Below are positions 17,522 to 26,247 of a stretch of DNA of 64,000 nt, piece after piece. The stretch's first letter is position 1, and each line of letters begins with the position of its first letter. The notes beneath the pieces are model-generated. The model saw only the letters and a program-made list of their open reading frames with translations, searched no databases and was not told the DNA's origin. A program made the position numbers and the translations under genes. Origin of the DNA: DATGUP01 sp035301265 (GTDB taxonomy: Bacteria > Bacillota > Bacilli > Bacillales > Amphibacillaceae); the NCBI GenBank assembly GCA_035301265.1, contig DATGUP010000008.1, positions 186,001 to 250,000 on the forward strand. Direction: 5' to 3'.

Positions 17522-17579
17522 AGATGGTAAAATCGCTTAGAGGAGGTGACACGTTGTGAGGGGATAATTCATATTTAAT

Positions 17580-17809
17580 ATGACATCGATTCCACTTCAA
17601 TACCGGTTGGGAACATTATCTATTATTAAAGAAATGATTAGCGAAGGTTCCCGTGATTACTATAAAAAGTATTTGAGCAAAACAATCGAAGGGGCTATAT
17701 CTGGGAATATAAAGGCCATGTCGTGCCATGTATTTTCCTCGCCTTGATTACCGTTATATCTGAACATAGTGGAATAGATCTAGTTTTAAAAGATGATTCT
17801 CTTTTGTGA
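17580..17809 (+). pseudogene. Frameshifted remnant of an unknown small gene
   Basis: From ATG at 17580 one frame reads MTSIPLQYRLGTLSIIKEM and on to YYKKYLSKTIEG, ending at TGA 17745. Shifting at about 17692, another frame continues GYIWEYKGHVVPCIFLALIT to TGA at 17807. Joined, this gives a plausible protein of about 76 residues. No family is recognised. Confidence 0.4.
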
Positions 17810-18191
17810 AGGGTTGGATGTGTTTTATCGAGGATATTGAAAATAAACATTCCGTATATTCACATCCCTTTTGCTTGAGACATTTTCATCACATTCACTT
17901 CTAATAATTTAAAATTAATTGTTCGTTTGCTAACACTACCTCATTAGACCATGAATAAAGTTTGCCATAGGGAATCGTGTTGGTTTTCCATTCATTGAAT
18001 AATAAATAAACACCCCGTAATTTGACATCATATCGATTATACAAGTCAAGACGTTTCCAAAGGTTGAGTCGATTTCTGTTTATACATGCCGGATCTACTC
18101 TATTTTTGAAAGTTTATATTATGGATGGTCATGAATCACCGCTTTCAAATAATATACATAAAATAAAGAAACGAATAAAGGATGTGTCAGC

Positions 18192-19229
18192 ATGTCCAAA
18201 AAAACTTACTATTTCGTTACTGGCAATACAGCTGGAGGATTTGTTAATTATTTATCTTCTAACCTCAACAATATTGATCAAATTATTATTGTGAAGCATC
18301 CGTCGGCAACGTTAAAAGCAAACATTATCAATCGATTGATACAAACATTTCAAACAACCTACGATTTGGAAATACTTTGTAGTACATTGGGTAACGATTA
18401 TGTAGACGGTGTGATTATACGGGATAAACAGACCGCTGTTGTAACGGATCGACTCGCCGCGGCGGATATGCCAGGCGCTATTGTAATTGATTTAGAATGG
18501 TTTTTACAGGAGGAGAAAAAGCCTTTATCGGAAAATTTTATTGCGATTAACCAATCTGTTCAAAAAGCGTACGATCAATTTGAAATGGGATTGAATATCC
18601 ATGACGATTTGGAACAAATATATATCCATCAGATGGATTTTTCCCGAGCCGACGAACTGGCCGATGATCTTATTGAAAAGTTATTGATAGGTGTTCCTAG
18701 AAAGGAGCGAACGCCGCATGTTTTTCGGCGACTGTTCGGAACGAATACACTCGATGGAGCGGTGAATTTTGTCTCCCATCTCATCACTCCATTAACGTAT
18801 CGATATTATTTGAAAGGTCGTGCGGGAACAGGAAAGTCCGTTTTTATGAAAAAAGTGGCCGAAGCTTGTATGAATCATGGGTTAGACATTGAACTGTATC
18901 ATTGTAGTTTTGATCCAAACAGCGTTGACATGGTACTTGTCCGGGATTTAGACTTTTGTATTTTTGACAGCACAGCGCCGCACGAAAAAAACCCAGACCG
19001 ACGCGATGATGTCGTTATCGATTTATATGAAGAAGCCGTTGCGCCGGGAACCGATGAAACATATGCCGATGAAATTCAGCGGACAACATCAGCATACAAA
19101 GCCCATATGACAAAAGGTATGAAATACTTAAAAGATGCAGGGCGTTTGCTAAGGGGAATCGAACGTAACTATAAATATATAGACCGTGATGTTGAACGAA
19201 TGAAGGATTTCATATTGCAGCACGTGTAG
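18192..19229 (+). CDS. PRK06851-type P-loop ATPase
   Basis: A 345-residue cytoplasmic protein built as two similar halves. The second half carries Walker A GRAGTGKSVFMKK near residue 214. In the first half the expected GGPGTGKST-like loop is replaced by KHPSATLKANIINRL (about 36-50), so only one ATP site is likely. The LIEKLL-FRRLFGT segment joins the halves. Members of this family are widespread in Firmicutes, and no biochemical role is firmly known to me. AAAGGATG lies about 7 nt before the ATG. It is monocistronic, with a possible weak stem-loop at 19250-19275. Confidence 0.8.
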   Translation: MSKKTYYFVTGNTAGGFVNYLSSNLNNIDQIIIVKHPSATLKANIINRLIQTFQTTYDLEILCSTLGNDYVDGVIIRDKQTAVVTDRLAAADMPGAIVIDLEWFLQEEKKPLSENFIAINQSVQKAYDQFEMGLNIHDDLEQIYIHQMDFSRADELADDLIEKLLIGVPRKERTPHVFRRLFGTNTLDGAVNFVSHLITPLTYRYYLKGRAGTGKSVFMKKVAEACMNHGLDIELYHCSFDPNSVDMVLVRDLDFCIFDSTAPHEKNPDRRDDVVIDLYEEAVAPGTDETYADEIQRTTSAYKAHMTKGMKYLKDAGRLLRGIERNYKYIDRDVERMKDFILQHV

Positions 19230-19333
19230 CGATAGGCATTGATGAAAGGTGTTGACTGAACATCAGCTTGTCAACGGCATATTTTTTAATTACTAAATTG
19301 TAAGAAACATCATATTATAACGAAAATATTCTC

Positions 19334-19362
19334 TTGCATTATTTTTGCGTTTGTTGTAAAAT
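19334..19362 (+). promoter_or_regulatory. Sigma-A promoter of the first IDEAL gene
   Basis: TTGCAT at 19334-19339, 17-nt spacer, TAAAAT at 19357-19362. Confidence 0.6.
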
Positions 19363-19407
19363 TAATTCACAGAAAATTAAGAGAGAGAGGTGGGGGAGGT
19401 GGAAAGA

Positions 19408-19845
19408 TTGGTATCGGTTAAAACGCTGAAGCCTTACTATATTAAGACGACAGACCAAACGATACGCGTAATTTTAGCTTATCAGTATTTTTCGATGTGT
19501 ATCAACAATCAAGTTTACCATTTTGTACCGATTGAAGCGAAGGAGATACACATTAACCGCAAAACGAGAAAAATAGAAAATGTTGCGGCGCGGTTTGCAT
19601 TTCAAAAAGGTAAAGATGTCGTCTATATGACGATGACTGAACTCATTTCCCTCCCTGAATTTTTAAACCATCTTAATACGATTTGTGAACCGTACTATAA
19701 AACAAGAGAAACGAATGCCGAAGATGATACCGATGTATCTGAAATCATTGATGAATTGGAATATTTGAATGTGAAACGATTGATCGATAAAGCATTGGAT
19801 GAGCGGGATCGTGAAGCATTTGAAAAGCTGGTCAAATGGCTTTGA
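19408..19845 (+). CDS. IDEAL-domain protein (first of tandem pair)
   Basis: A 145-residue soluble protein. The N-terminal two thirds forms a mixed alpha/beta region (MVSVKTLKPYYIKTTDQTI). The C-terminus has the IDEAL motif, LNVKRLIDKALDERDREAFE. TTG at 19408 is chosen because GGGGGAGG is 8 nt upstream and because the protein then aligns residue by residue with its neighbour, which starts with ATG (MVSVKVLKPYYLK). IDEAL-domain proteins are known from Bacillus; some interact with ComK or other partners, and the role here is unknown. A terminator separates the two copies. Confidence 0.85.
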   Translation: MVSVKTLKPYYIKTTDQTIRVILAYQYFSMCINNQVYHFVPIEAKEIHINRKTRKIENVAARFAFQKGKDVVYMTMTELISLPEFLNHLNTICEPYYKTRETNAEDDTDVSEIIDELEYLNVKRLIDKALDERDREAFEKLVKWL

Positions 19846-19850
19846 ATAAG

Positions 19851-19879
19851 GAAGCATGGTGAGGATGCTTCTTTTTTTA
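19851..19879 (+). terminator. Terminator between the two IDEAL genes
   Basis: GAAGCAT pairs with ATGCTTC, loop of 7 nt, followed by TTTTTTT. Confidence 0.85.
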
Positions 19880-19982
19880 TTTTGGATAAAAAGAGGTTTA
19901 ATAATGTTCAAAATGGGTATTTATAATTACAATAACCGTTTTATCGCGACCCGTTTATGGGTTTTAGAGGAGGTGGTGAGGG

Positions 19983-20414
19983 ATGGTTTCTGTCAAAGTG
20001 TTGAAACCGTATTACTTGAAAATCGATAAAAATTTCGTGCATGTTATTTTGGATTACCAATACTTTACAGTGGAAATCGGTAGCGAAGTGTATCAATTCA
20101 TCCCTGTCGAAGCTAAGCAAATAAAAATTGACCGGCGGACGCAAAAGATTAAGAACACATATGATATCCTTGCTTTTCAAAAGGGAAGATGCATTAAATA
20201 CATTCCCATATCAGAGCTAGTCGCTGTTCCCGAATTTTTAATTCAACTCTACACGATTACAAGTGCGTACTATCTATCTGACAACGCGGAAACAGACGTT
20301 GATACCGATCTCTTAATTGCAGAACTCGAACGGTTGAATGTGATGCGTTTAATCGACAAATCACTAGATGAACAGGATGAAGAAACGTTTTATAAACTTT
20401 TACAAATGCTTTAA
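19983..20414 (+). CDS. IDEAL-domain protein (second of tandem pair)
   Basis: A 143-residue paralogue of the preceding gene over its full length: the same start (MVSVKVLKPYYLKIDKNFV), shared blocks such as VYQFIPVEAKQIKIDRRTQK and a C-terminal IDEAL motif (LNVMRLIDKSLDEQDEETF). The RBS is GAGGAGGTGGTGAGGG just before ATG. The terminator between the copies suggests separate expression. The copies differ at many residues, so the duplication is not recent. Confidence 0.85.
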   Translation: MVSVKVLKPYYLKIDKNFVHVILDYQYFTVEIGSEVYQFIPVEAKQIKIDRRTQKIKNTYDILAFQKGRCIKYIPISELVAVPEFLIQLYTITSAYYLSDNAETDVDTDLLIAELERLNVMRLIDKSLDEQDEETFYKLLQML

Positions 20415-20475
20415 ATGATCGAAGACATCCCGCCTTGGATGAATTCATCTGGCAAATGATGGGGGGGCTTTAGTA

Positions 20476-20519
20476 TAAAAGGCTTGCTCCCATAAGTCGA
20501 TATAACCGACTTTGGGAGC
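20476..20519 (-). terminator. Terminator of the PBP gene
   Basis: GCTCCCA (20486-20492) pairs with TGGGAGC (20513-20519) and AAGTCG with CGACTT inside. Read on the minus strand it is followed by AAGCCTTTTAT. Confidence 0.65.
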
Positions 20520-20527
20520 TCTCCTAT

Positions 20528-22546
20528 CTATTTTAATTCATCTAGTATGCTTGTCACCTTTTCAACGGTGTAGCTGCTTCCACCTTTATCTTCGGTATGT
20601 TCGATCATCATGGCGATCAAAATATCTTTATCTTCGGTTGGATAGCCGACAAACCAGCCGTTTTCCTGACCCGATTCGTCATCGTTCGAGAGCTTGAGTT
20701 CGGCTGTTCCTGTTTTTCCAGATACGGGAACGTCCGCTTGATTGCCTGCTTTGGCGGTGCCCTCGGTGACGACTTTACGCAGGTCATCTTGCAAACGTTT
20801 GGCCTCATCAGATGTGATGAGGTCACTTTTCCAGGCTTGATTAGTTTCTTCATTTTTAAGTAATGTAGGTTGAAGCATCGTACCGTCGTTTAAAAATGGT
20901 GTATAAGCTAGCGCCAGGTGAAGGGCACTGATTTGCAACTCGCCTTGACCATAACCTGTATTAGCTCGCAATATTTCATCGTCCAATGTACCGTCATTAG
21001 AGATGGTTGATGTTTCAATTGGATAGGCAAAAGGGAGTTCTTCCCCAAACCCAAATTGTTCAAGTCCACTAACCATTGCCTCTCCACCCATATCTACGGC
21101 CTGCATGGCGAAATAGATATTGTCCGAGAGCCGCAAAGCATCGGTTAAATCAACGGGCTTGTTCGTTTCCGAGACACGGCGTACTTTATAGTCCCCCCAG
21201 CCCTCACCATTACTCCAAGTTTTTCCTTTAATTTCTATTCCTTCATCGGGATCAAGGTTTCCGTTTGCCATACCGATCGCAGCGACAATCGGTTTAAATG
21301 TAGAACCAGGGGAAAAAGTAGCGCTGAAACGGTTGATTAGCGGTGTTTGTGGATCCTTCTCCATTTCTTGTAAACGCGCGTTGGAAATCCCATAAGCCAT
21401 TTCATTTGGATCGAATGCTGGACTACTCACAAGCGCAAGTGTTTCTCCTGTTTTTGGATTGATGCTCGCAGCTGTACCGGCATCGCCGTCATAGCTAGCA
21501 TATATTTCTTCCTGGACATCGGCGTCGATCGTGAGGACGATATTTTCGCCGTCCTCTACAGGTTTTTCGGCAAGAACAGCTTGTTCTTCGCCTTCTTTTT
21601 CGACGGTTATCTTGTAGCCCGGTTCGCCTCTAAGTTCTTCCTCATATAATTGTTCCAAGCCCCGCTTGCCAATCACATCGTTCGCCGTATATGCGCCGTC
21701 GTCGTGTTCTTTCAAATCTTCCGCCGAAACGGGACCTACATAGCCGACGAGGTGAGCGGCTGCCTTACCAAGTGGGTAAACGCGTCCGGTTGTTTCGTTC
21801 CGCATAACGCCATCAATTTGCATAATCGCTTCAAGATTTTCAGCATCGACTGGAACTTTTTTGATGGGAACAAATAAATCCGGTTCAACCCAGTCCTCAT
21901 CGAGTTTTTTTTGAATACTGTCTGGATCGAGATCTAAATAACCCGCAAGCTGTTCGATTGCTTGCTCAGGGTTATTGCCAAGTTCTTCAGGAATAATACC
22001 GATTTCATACACTGTATCATTAATCGCCAACGGCATTCGATTGCGATCGAGAATTTCTCCACGGCGCGCTTCCGTTGTTTCCAAGTGGATTTCGCCACCG
22101 TCCTTTAGCTCGGGGAAAATAAAACCAGGGTCCCATTGAATGAACCAATCTTTTTCCTCTTCTTCCCCTTCTTGAACAATGGTAGCTTCATAGTCGAAAT
22201 CGATTTCACCTGCAATGGTATCCATGTCAACCGAAAACGGAATGGTAGCTGTACCATTTTCATAGGCTTCGTTTAGTTCGTCGTCGTCCAATTTTTTAAA
22301 ATTGATTTTTAAGTTTGAGACGTTTAAGTCGTCGTATATTTTTTGATAACGATCGATAAATTCTTCTGTTGGATATGCATCCGTGGAATCTGTTGCAAGC
22401 ATGTCATACATGGCCTTAAAATCTTCGTCTTGCCAAAGATCAATATATGCATCAAAGCGTTCATTCGGTGTGATGCCATCATCTTTTGAGCATGCCGCTA
22501 AAAACATAATGAGTAACAGAGCGGAAAATATGATCCCTTTTCTCAT
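20528..22546 (-). CDS. pbpC: Penicillin-binding transpeptidase, PBP3/MecA-like lipoprotein
   Basis: A 672-residue class B PBP that cross-links peptidoglycan outside the membrane. The N-terminus MRKGIIFSALLLIMFLAAC is a lipoprotein signal with lipobox Cys19. An NTF2-like MecA_N domain (about 25-140), a PBP dimerisation domain and the transpeptidase domain follow. The catalytic motifs are STFK (in FSPGSTFKPI), SDN and KTGT (in GKTGTAELK). The start at 22546 is used because GAGGGG lies 7 nt upstream; the ATG 15 nt earlier overlaps this RBS. Layout matches B. subtilis PbpC, a low-affinity PBP. It is next to an LCP gene on the same strand. Confidence 0.93.
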   Translation of the reverse strand: MRKGIIFSALLLIMFLAACSKDDGITPNERFDAYIDLWQDEDFKAMYDMLATDSTDAYPTEEFIDRYQKIYDDLNVSNLKINFKKLDDDELNEAYENGTATIPFSVDMDTIAGEIDFDYEATIVQEGEEEEKDWFIQWDPGFIFPELKDGGEIHLETTEARRGEILDRNRMPLAINDTVYEIGIIPEELGNNPEQAIEQLAGYLDLDPDSIQKKLDEDWVEPDLFVPIKKVPVDAENLEAIMQIDGVMRNETTGRVYPLGKAAAHLVGYVGPVSAEDLKEHDDGAYTANDVIGKRGLEQLYEEELRGEPGYKITVEKEGEEQAVLAEKPVEDGENIVLTIDADVQEEIYASYDGDAGTAASINPKTGETLALVSSPAFDPNEMAYGISNARLQEMEKDPQTPLINRFSATFSPGSTFKPIVAAIGMANGNLDPDEGIEIKGKTWSNGEGWGDYKVRRVSETNKPVDLTDALRLSDNIYFAMQAVDMGGEAMVSGLEQFGFGEELPFAYPIETSTISNDGTLDDEILRANTGYGQGELQISALHLALAYTPFLNDGTMLQPTLLKNEETNQAWKSDLITSDEAKRLQDDLRKVVTEGTAKAGNQADVPVSGKTGTAELKLSNDDESGQENGWFVGYPTEDKDILIAMMIEHTEDKGGSSYTVEKVTSILDELK

Positions 22547-22598
22547 AAAAAATCCCCTCAATTCATTATAGGCTTATTTTTATATTAACACAGCGATA

Positions 22599-23543
22599 TT
22601 AATCAGCCTCCATATGTTCGCTAATGTCATTGTGGATCCGGTTGAACTCATCATCTGCTACGACGTAATACCAAATTGATCCGATATATTGACCGTTTCC
22701 CTTAATTTCGATCGTTTTGACGTTTTTTCTTGTTCCGCGATAACTGGAAAATAGGGATTGTAGCCGGTCTTTATCCATGTCGGTTTCGACATTGCTGCCG
22801 ATGATCCCGAGAATATCTTTGATCTTTGTCATGCTGGAAAAACTGGCGGCTTCATCTATAGCTGCTTTTATAACATCGCGCTGGCGCTCATTACGTCCCA
22901 TATCCCCACGGGGATCTTTTTTGCGCATGCGGATGAATTCCAAAGCTTGTTTTCCGTTCAGATGGATCGGTCCTTCGGGAAAATGCTCACCGTTTTGGGA
23001 AAACGCCATGTCGTTCTGGACGGTCACACCACCAAGCGCATCGATTCCTTGTTCGAATCCTTGCATATTGATTTTAGCATAAAAATGAATGGGAAGATCG
23101 AATGCCTCTTCAACCGTCTGAATGGATAATGGTACATCGCCAAAAGCATAAGCGTGATTGATTTTGTCCATGCCATGTCCAGGGATGTTGACGTAAGTAT
23201 CCCGCGGAATGCTCATCATAATCATAGAGTCGGTTTTCGGATTGAGCGACATGAGAATCATCGTATCAGATCGCCCTTTGTCTCCAGCGCGCTCGTCTAC
23301 ACCCAAAAGCAGAATATTGATGGATTGATTGGCCTGAAACCGCGCTTCTAATTCTTTCTGCCGTTCGGGATCATCATCGCGTGCCAACGGATTATGCATC
23401 GTTTCCATCGTGTCGCTGATTTTATCCCACATATAGTATACGTAGCCGCCAATGAGCAGGATGAGAACAGCTAAACATCCCGCAATCCAATACGGCCATT
23501 TACGTTTTTTCTTATGTTGCCGTTTGTCCATTCTTGTTTCCAT
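22599..23543 (-). CDS. tagV: LytR-CpsA-Psr (LCP) family cell wall polymer ligase, TagV-like
   Basis: A 314-residue membrane-anchored enzyme: a short basic start, one membrane helix (about 18-40) and an extracellular LCP domain that transfers wall teichoic acid or a similar polymer from its lipid carrier to peptidoglycan. Family residues are visible in NILLLGVDERAGDKGRSDTM, MMSIPRDTYVNIPGHGMDKI, LEFIRMRKKDPRGDMGRNER with the conserved Arg and Asp. Position before yvyE-degSU matches B. subtilis yvhJ (tagV). The ATG at 23543 has GAGGAG about 8 nt upstream; the ATG at 23558 lies before this RBS and is rejected. Confidence 0.9.
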   Translation of the reverse strand: METRMDKRQHKKKRKWPYWIAGCLAVLILLIGGYVYYMWDKISDTMETMHNPLARDDDPERQKELEARFQANQSINILLLGVDERAGDKGRSDTMILMSLNPKTDSMIMMSIPRDTYVNIPGHGMDKINHAYAFGDVPLSIQTVEEAFDLPIHFYAKINMQGFEQGIDALGGVTVQNDMAFSQNGEHFPEGPIHLNGKQALEFIRMRKKDPRGDMGRNERQRDVIKAAIDEAASFSSMTKIKDILGIIGSNVETDMDKDRLQSLFSSYRGTRKNVKTIEIKGNGQYIGSIWYYVVADDEFNRIHNDISEHMEAD

Positions 23544-23850
23544 ATGAATTCTCCTCATATTTGATCAATTACACTTTATTCTTAGTCTATTCTGATTTGG
23601 CGTTTTCACCCATATTTTCAATTGCCATTGTCTTAAAAGGGTAATGTTTATTTCGTCCTATGCCTAACATACTTTCCTATTAGTATATAGAAATTTGGTT
23701 AGATATTAAACCGGTTTTTGTCTTGTTTTGAAAAGAATTCAATGTACTGGAAAAATATGGTATAACCGAATTCATAACAAAGCGAAACGTTTTTCAATTA
23801 CGATTTGGAACAACCCGCTTGTACGTAAAATAGAACCTTCAACTATTTTA

Positions 23851-23859
23851 TGGTATAAT
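23851..23859 (+). promoter_or_regulatory. Extended -10 promoter of the sinR-like gene
   Basis: TGGTATAAT gives a perfect -10 with the TG extension. ATAGAAC at 23830-23836, in the -35 zone, resembles a SinR operator half (ARAGAAC), so autoregulation is possible. Confidence 0.5.
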
Positions 23860-23883
23860 CTCAATGAAAGAAGGTGTATGGCC

Positions 23884-24237
23884 GTGATCGGGGAAAGAAT
23901 TAGGCAATTGCGCCAAGAAAGAAAGATGTCTATCTCTGAGCTGGCTGAAAAAGCGGGAGTTGCTAAATCGTATTTAAGTTCCATTGAACGCAACTTGCAA
24001 ACCAATCCGTCAATCCTTTTCATAGAAAAAATCAGCCATGTACTAGGCGTAACGGTGAACGATCTTATTCAAGAAGATGCTCCGGAAGCCATTGCTAGTC
24101 TAGATCGAGAATGGTTGGAGATCGTTCAGGAGGCAATGGAATTAGGCGTCTCTAAAGCGCAATTTAGAGAGTATCTCGAATTTACGAAATGGCGCAAACA
24201 GCGACAGTGTAACGTGTCCTCGAATGAGAAATGTTGA
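23884..24237 (+). CDS. sinR: SinR-like transcriptional regulator
   Basis: A 117-residue DNA-binding protein. The first 65 residues form a HTH_3/XRE domain; MSISELAEKAGVAKSYLSSI followed by ERNLQTNPSI is nearly the SinR sequence, including the recognition helix. The C-terminal part, DREWLEIVQEAMELGVSKAQ then FREYLEFTKWRKQR, is the SinI-like dimerisation domain by which SinR tetramerises and binds its antagonist SinI. GTG at 23884 is chosen: it lies 7 nt after AAGAAGGTG and gives the SinR-type start MIGERIRQLR. No sinI gene is adjacent. In B. subtilis SinR represses biofilm matrix genes and interacts with motility control; targets here are inferred only. Confidence 0.88.
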   Translation: MIGERIRQLRQERKMSISELAEKAGVAKSYLSSIERNLQTNPSILFIEKISHVLGVTVNDLIQEDAPEAIASLDREWLEIVQEAMELGVSKAQFREYLEFTKWRKQRQCNVSSNEKC

Positions 24238-24290
24238 TATAATATTTCAATGCCCACTTAATACGAATAACGTGGAAAACTGGTGAATCT

Positions 24291-24788
24291 ATGCGCAATT
24301 ATGCTTACTGGTGTTTGCCCGTTATCTGGATGAGTGTCATCTATTATTTCTCCGCTCAGCCGTATGAAAGACAAGATATTAGACCGTTTTAGCTCAGTCG
24401 ACCGATCTTTCGTTTTTAGAGCCGCTTTTCGGATGGGTTGGTTTTTTCGTATCATCATTCGGTAGTGAGTGTAGATCGGCTCGGAATAGAAGGGTTTATA
24501 GAGTTTTTTATTCGCAAAGGGGCGCATGTCGTTGTCTTTTTCATCCTCATGTGTTGCTTTTTGCTTGCCATGCATAAATCAACCACTTTATCTTTTAAAG
24601 GTATGATCATCGTAGCATTTTTATTGACGGTAGCATATGCTGGAATAGAAGAGTAGCACCAAAGTTTCACGACAAACCGTACACCGTATGTAGGTGATGT
24701 TGTCATTGATGCGTTCGGAGCTTTTATAGCTGGCGCATTATTCATCATGAGGCGAAAACGTGATGCCCATCGTTACAATAGACGTTGA
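24291..24788 (+). pseudogene. VanZ-family membrane protein gene, disrupted
   Basis: The translation follows the VanZ pattern: first helix (CLPVIWMSVIYYFSAQPYER), then FIRKGAHVVVFFIL, LTVAYAGIEE, HQSFTTNRTPYVGDVVIDAF and a last helix. Three lesions break it. One T is missing from the run at 24387-24390 and one T is extra in the run at 24442-24447, so the frame is lost and then restored. TAG at 24654-24656 replaces the Trp codon expected in the conserved EEWHQ motif. Without these it would be a protein of about 165 residues. VanZ-like proteins are linked to teicoplanin or lipoglycopeptide resistance and cell envelope traits. Confidence 0.8.
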
Positions 24789-24874
24789 TAACGACACCCT
24801 ATGACACCATTTTCATATTTTGTATCATCTATAGTAAAACAGTAGACACGTAGCTTATAAAGGCGGGAAGACCA

Positions 24875-25042
24875 ATGAAAGAGCAGGAACGCTACAAACG
24901 CATTTTACAGAAAGTTATCGACAAAACAGAAAACGACAACATTCAATCGGCGGAAGAATTGATCCAAACGTTGATTGACGAATTGTCACGAGGAATAAAC
25001 TTGCCGGAACCTGTCAATCGATCCGGCCGCAATACTTTGTAA
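24875..25042 (+). CDS. Small acidic helical protein, 55 residues
   Basis: The ORF follows AAGGCGGGAAG (24860-24870) and reads MKEQERYKRILQKVIDKTEN, then a helix with SAEELIQTLIDELSRG and the tail PVNRSGRNTL. It is mostly predicted helix with a polar tail and has no membrane segment. I do not recognise the family. It ends 35 nt before nagA, on the same strand, and could be cotranscribed with nagAB. Confidence 0.55.
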   Translation: MKEQERYKRILQKVIDKTENDNIQSAEELIQTLIDELSRGINLPEPVNRSGRNTL

Positions 25043-25077
25043 AATAGACGATACAACGAGTCAAAGAGGTGGCCAAG

Positions 25078-26244
25078 ATGGATAAACAAATACCAATTTT
25101 AATCAAAAATGCAACAATCTTCGCTGAAGATCACGTGTTGGAAAATTCCTCCATCCTGCTTAAAGATGGAACAATTGTAGCAATGGATCGCACTCTATCT
25201 GCACCTAATGATGCTAAAGTCATTGATGGCAGTGGCCTCAATGTACTACCGGGTTTCATCGATGGGCATATTCACGGGGCTGCAGGCGCAGATGTCATGG
25301 ATGCAACCGAAGAAGCGCTTGATACGATGGCTTCTGCTTTACCCAAAGAGGGAACGACGAGCTTTTTAGCTACAACGATAACACAATCGCCTGAGAATAT
25401 TGAGCGTGCGCTAAAAAATGCGGCGGACTATACGAATAAACCGGGACAGGCTGAGGTAATCGGTGTCCATTTAGAAGGCCCGTTTATTGAAGAAAGTAAA
25501 AAGGGAGCTCAGCCGGCTGAATACATTTTGGAACCGGACATCGACCAGTTTGAAAAATGGCAAGAACTAGCAAACAATCGGATCAAAACGATTACAATGG
25601 CTCCGGAACACGATCAAAACGGAACCTTTATTAACGCACTCGCCCAATCCGGGGTCAATGTATCGGCTGGCCATACGATCGCCGGTTTAGCCGACTTGAC
25701 GAAAGCCGTATCTCAAGGGCTGCGACAGTTGACCCACTTATGCAATGCGATGCCAGGCATTCACCATCGGGAAATCGGTGCAGTCGGAGCGGCATTTCGT
25801 TTAGAACAATTGCGCGCTGAATTGATTGCCGATGGTATTCATGTGGTTCCGGAAATGCTGCAGCTGATCTACGATAATATCGGAAGCGAGCGGCTCATTC
25901 TTATCACCGATGCTATGCGGGCTAAAGGTTTAGAACCGGGAGATTATGAACTCGGTGGCCAGCCTGTTAAAGTGACCGAAGATAAAGCAACGCTGGAGAA
26001 TGGTTCTTTAGCCGGAAGCATTTTAAAAATGCATGATGGCGCCCGGAACATGCTCAAACTAAACGGCGTTACGTTAAAAGATATTGTACAAATGGCTTCG
26101 GTTAATCCGGCTAAGCAAATCGGTGTGTATAATCAAAAAGGCAGCCTCGCTATTGGTAAAGACGCCGATGTAGTGCTTGTCGATGACAATTTGAATATCA
26201 GCTATACTATTTGTGGTGGCATCATTGCCTATAAGGAGGAATAA
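25078..26244 (+). CDS. nagA: N-acetylglucosamine-6-phosphate deacetylase
   Basis: A 388-residue amidohydrolase that removes acetate from GlcNAc-6-P, giving GlcN-6-P for NagB or cell wall synthesis. The metal-binding HIHG in GFIDGHIHGAAGADVMD lies near residue 60. Other conserved sites are VHLEGPFI (near 130), SAGHTIAG with a metal His, LTHLCNAM with the next His, and LITDAMRAKG with the catalytic Asp. ATG 25078 is preferred to GTG 25069, which overlaps the AGAGGTGG RBS. The gene is separated by 3 nt from nagB. No GntR-type nagR gene lies nearby. Confidence 0.95.
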   Translation: MDKQIPILIKNATIFAEDHVLENSSILLKDGTIVAMDRTLSAPNDAKVIDGSGLNVLPGFIDGHIHGAAGADVMDATEEALDTMASALPKEGTTSFLATTITQSPENIERALKNAADYTNKPGQAEVIGVHLEGPFIEESKKGAQPAEYILEPDIDQFEKWQELANNRIKTITMAPEHDQNGTFINALAQSGVNVSAGHTIAGLADLTKAVSQGLRQLTHLCNAMPGIHHREIGAVGAAFRLEQLRAELIADGIHVVPEMLQLIYDNIGSERLILITDAMRAKGLEPGDYELGGQPVKVTEDKATLENGSLAGSILKMHDGARNMLKLNGVTLKDIVQMASVNPAKQIGVYNQKGSLAIGKDADVVLVDDNLNISYTICGGIIAYKEE

Positions 26245-26247
26245 ACG

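Larger units (their letters stand above)
17261..18191. other. 930-bp stretch with a decayed gene
   Basis: Holds the terminator above, a promoter-like pair and RBS at 17493-17549 and a frameshifted ORF pair (17580-17809). The remaining AT-rich part, 17810-18176, shows nothing I can support. Confidence 0.5.

Noticed and set aside
18022..18294. Plus-strand ORF of 90 residues overlapping the PRK06851-type gene
   Set aside because: No RBS, low-complexity end in another frame of a real gene; its first half is non-coding.
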